Shown here piece after piece: positions 13,409 to 14,306 of a DNA stretch of 14,306 nt (position 1 is its first letter; each line of letters starts with the position of its first letter). Where the stretch lies: assembly GCA_964639675.1 (NCBI GenBank), contig CAZXEK010000062.1, forward strand, positions 1-14,306, given 5' to 3'. The notes under the pieces are model-generated. The model did no database searches. It was given only the letters and a program-made list of their open reading frames with translations, and was not told the DNA's origin. This stretch comes from JACQCV01 sp964639675. Lineage in GTDB: Bacteria > Patescibacteriota > Minisyncoccia > Phycocordibacterales > UBA12445. The translations under genes were made by a program, and so were the position numbers.

Positions 13409-13556
13409 ATTTCCATCATCGTCCCACATTATACAACTGCGACACCTCGGCAGCCGAGAGCGCGCGGTTGCCTGCCCGTCCGAAGCTTTACTCGCCCGGC
13501 GTAGCCTTGGCGTAGCGAGGGCGAAGGCGGGTAGATGAGGGCGTTCTTCGAACATC
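13409..13556 (-). pseudogene. LamG-protein gene tail remnant, copy 4, interrupted
   Basis: On the minus strand codons for ALIY precede a 61-base insertion (13471-13531), then NRALSAAEVSQLYNVGR and a TGA at 13418-13416. This is almost the same C-terminus as the LamG gene at 13680, and both tails contain TTGTATAAT. It is the best preserved remnant. Its stop is seven bases from the higB ATG, so higB may be translated by re-initiation in the ancestral arrangement. Confidence 0.7.
13471..13531. repeat. 61-base GC-rich palindromic insertion, copy B
   Basis: Runs from CCTGCCCGTCCGAAGC to GGGCGAAGGCGGG. It lies at exactly the same place in the LamG tail as copy A (between GCGGTTG and TAGATG) and is nearly identical, so either the whole interrupted tail was copied or the element has a preferred target. 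Confidence 0.8.
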
Positions 13557-13561
13557 TACGA

Positions 13562-13679
13562 CTTATCTAAAAAAGCAATAAAATGCATACTTAGTCACAT
13601 ATGTTCGAAGACTCACTTCGTACATCTACTTGGGAGTTGAACTCCCAAGTGTTTGAATGGTCATATCTCCCCACTGACC
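13562..13679 (-). repeat. Repeat module copy 4, directly downstream of an intact LamG gene
   Basis: Same order as copy 2: TATCTAAAAAAGCAATAAAA, TGCATACTTAGTCAC, the 25-base hairpin (13601-13625), the 23-base palindrome (13628-13650) and a duplicated TATCTCCCCACTGACC. The second motif overlaps the LamG stop codon. This shows that the module is the natural 3' flank of a LamG gene, with the other three copies probably derived from such flanks. Confidence 0.88.
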
Positions 13680-14306
13680 TTATCTCCCCATATTATACAA
13701 CTGCGACACCTCGGCAGCCGTGAGCGCGCGGTTGTAGATGCGAGCGTCATCGATGAGACCGCCCCAATGTCGTCCAGTTGCCTCTGTATTTTCGCCTACA
13801 GCCAGAGCAAAATTATTAGCTGAGATACTACCAGAGCAAGCTCGACTGCGTTCAAGAATTCCGTCAACATAAATAGCTTGAGTGCTCCCATTGTAAGTTC
13901 CCACAACATGGTACCATCGATCTTTAACAGGAACGGCATTAGTTCCCATGTCTGTAGATGCACAAGATAGTCCGGTCATTGCAATCATAAATGAATTTAC
14001 GGGATAGTTTTCAGGACACTGGTCACTTCCAGAGGTACACAGTGTCATTCGGTAGGCTGTATCCCCTTTTGTAATTATAGAAGCGAAACCATTTGGTGAT
14101 GAAGTAGTTAGCTTAACCCACGCTGACATAGTTATAGAACTAGTTATATCGAGACTAGAACTATCAGCAACAGATACATAAGAATTCGATCCATTAAAGC
14201 CTAGCCCCTGGCCTAGCTTGCCGATAACGCGTGTTGGCCCATTGGTAAGCGTGCCAGTGTTGGCATTACCGGAGCGATCGGTGGCCGAAGTGCCGGAGAT
14301 ATCTTT
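13680..14306 (-). CDS. LamG/concanavalin-like surface protein, 5' end outside the window
   Basis: The frame is open to the right edge, so at least 208 C-terminal residues are visible and the start is missing. It contains one LamG (Laminin G / concanavalin A-like lectin) domain: DRSGNANTGTLTNGPT, then GKLGQGLGFNGSNSYVSVAD, SSSLDITSSITMSAWVKL, DRWYHVVGTYNGSTQAIYVDG and the closing GLIDDARIYNRALTAAEVSQ followed by LYNMGR. These domains act in carbohydrate or protein binding and usually sit on large secreted or cell-surface proteins. Two to three cysteines (CTSGSDQC, LSCAS) may form disulfides outside the cell. The TAA stop overlaps the repeat module. An internal ATG at 14129 is not the true start, because the upstream codons are clearly LamG. 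Confidence 0.9.
   Translation of the reverse strand, partial: KDISGTSATDRSGNANTGTLTNGPTRVIGKLGQGLGFNGSNSYVSVADSSSLDITSSITMSAWVKLTTSSPNGFASIITKGDTAYRMTLCTSGSDQCPENYPVNSFMIAMTGLSCASTDMGTNAVPVKDRWYHVVGTYNGSTQAIYVDGILERSRACSGSISANNFALAVGENTEATGRHWGGLIDDARIYNRALTAAEVSQLYNMGR

Noticed and set aside
13185..13538. Plus-strand reading frames over higB and the repeat
   Set aside because: They mirror higB and palindromic DNA, have no recognisable domain, and overlap a gene with clear family motifs.
13409..13555. N-terminal extension of HigB to 13555
   Set aside because: The extra in-frame residues are a translation of the LamG tail and the 61-base insertion in the wrong frame, rich in Arg and Pro, and are not family sequence.
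11204..13690. CRISPR array
   Set aside because: Only four repeat modules, spaced by 500 bases or more of protein-coding DNA, with internal variation; there are no short regular spacers and no cas genes.
11204..13690. Classical integron with attC sites
   Set aside because: The toxin-antitoxin cassette layout is suggestive, but I could not find paired GTTRRRY/RYYYAAC core sites at the module edges and no integrase gene is in the window.

Overview
The window is AT-rich and gene-dense, with every supported gene on the minus strand. It most likely comes from a Candidate Phyla Radiation (Patescibacteria, Parcubacteria-like) genome. That placement is an inference. It rests on compact genes joined by ATGA overlaps, a soluble TraG/VirD4-like ATPase beside a DUF4015 protein, LamG-type surface proteins ending in an IYNRAL...LYN motif, and many short palindromic repeats inside and between genes. 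TGA is used as a stop throughout, so this is not a code-25 lineage.

Reading in the direction of transcription (right to left), the right edge (14306 to 13680) holds the 3' end of a large LamG/concanavalin-like surface protein gene that runs off the window. From about 13680 to 11200 lies an accessory region with three toxin-antitoxin operons in series: higBA (13408-12813), hicBA-2 (12559-12070) and hicBA-1 (11800-11375). Each is bounded by a recurring module. The module consists of a LamG gene tail of about 20 codons, a GGGGAGATA motif, a near-perfect 23-base palindrome, a second 25-base hairpin and, in most copies, a T-rich end. The modules give the region an array-like layout resembling a cassette array, but no recombinase is present and no integron attC core sites are visible. 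Two further palindromic insertions sit inside the LamG tails.

From 11165 down to 648 runs a long, tightly packed, probably co-transcribed set: murD, murC, rsmI, a 57-residue two-helix membrane protein, a membrane-anchored DUF4015 putative glycoside hydrolase, a TraG/VirD4-like ATPase, and three GT4 glycosyltransferases, one fused to a GtrA-type membrane domain. The theme is the cell envelope: peptidoglycan precursor synthesis, surface glycan assembly and possibly DNA or protein traffic. The same 23-base palindrome found between the toxin-antitoxin operons also lies inside the coding sequence of murC and of the GtrA-GT4 fusion, read in different frames.

At the left end, a separate 73-residue hydrophobic protein with a near-ideal ribosome binding site, strong codon bias and its own terminator is followed by a tRNA-Ser(GGA) gene with an encoded CCA end. 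Nothing is recognised in bases 1-58.
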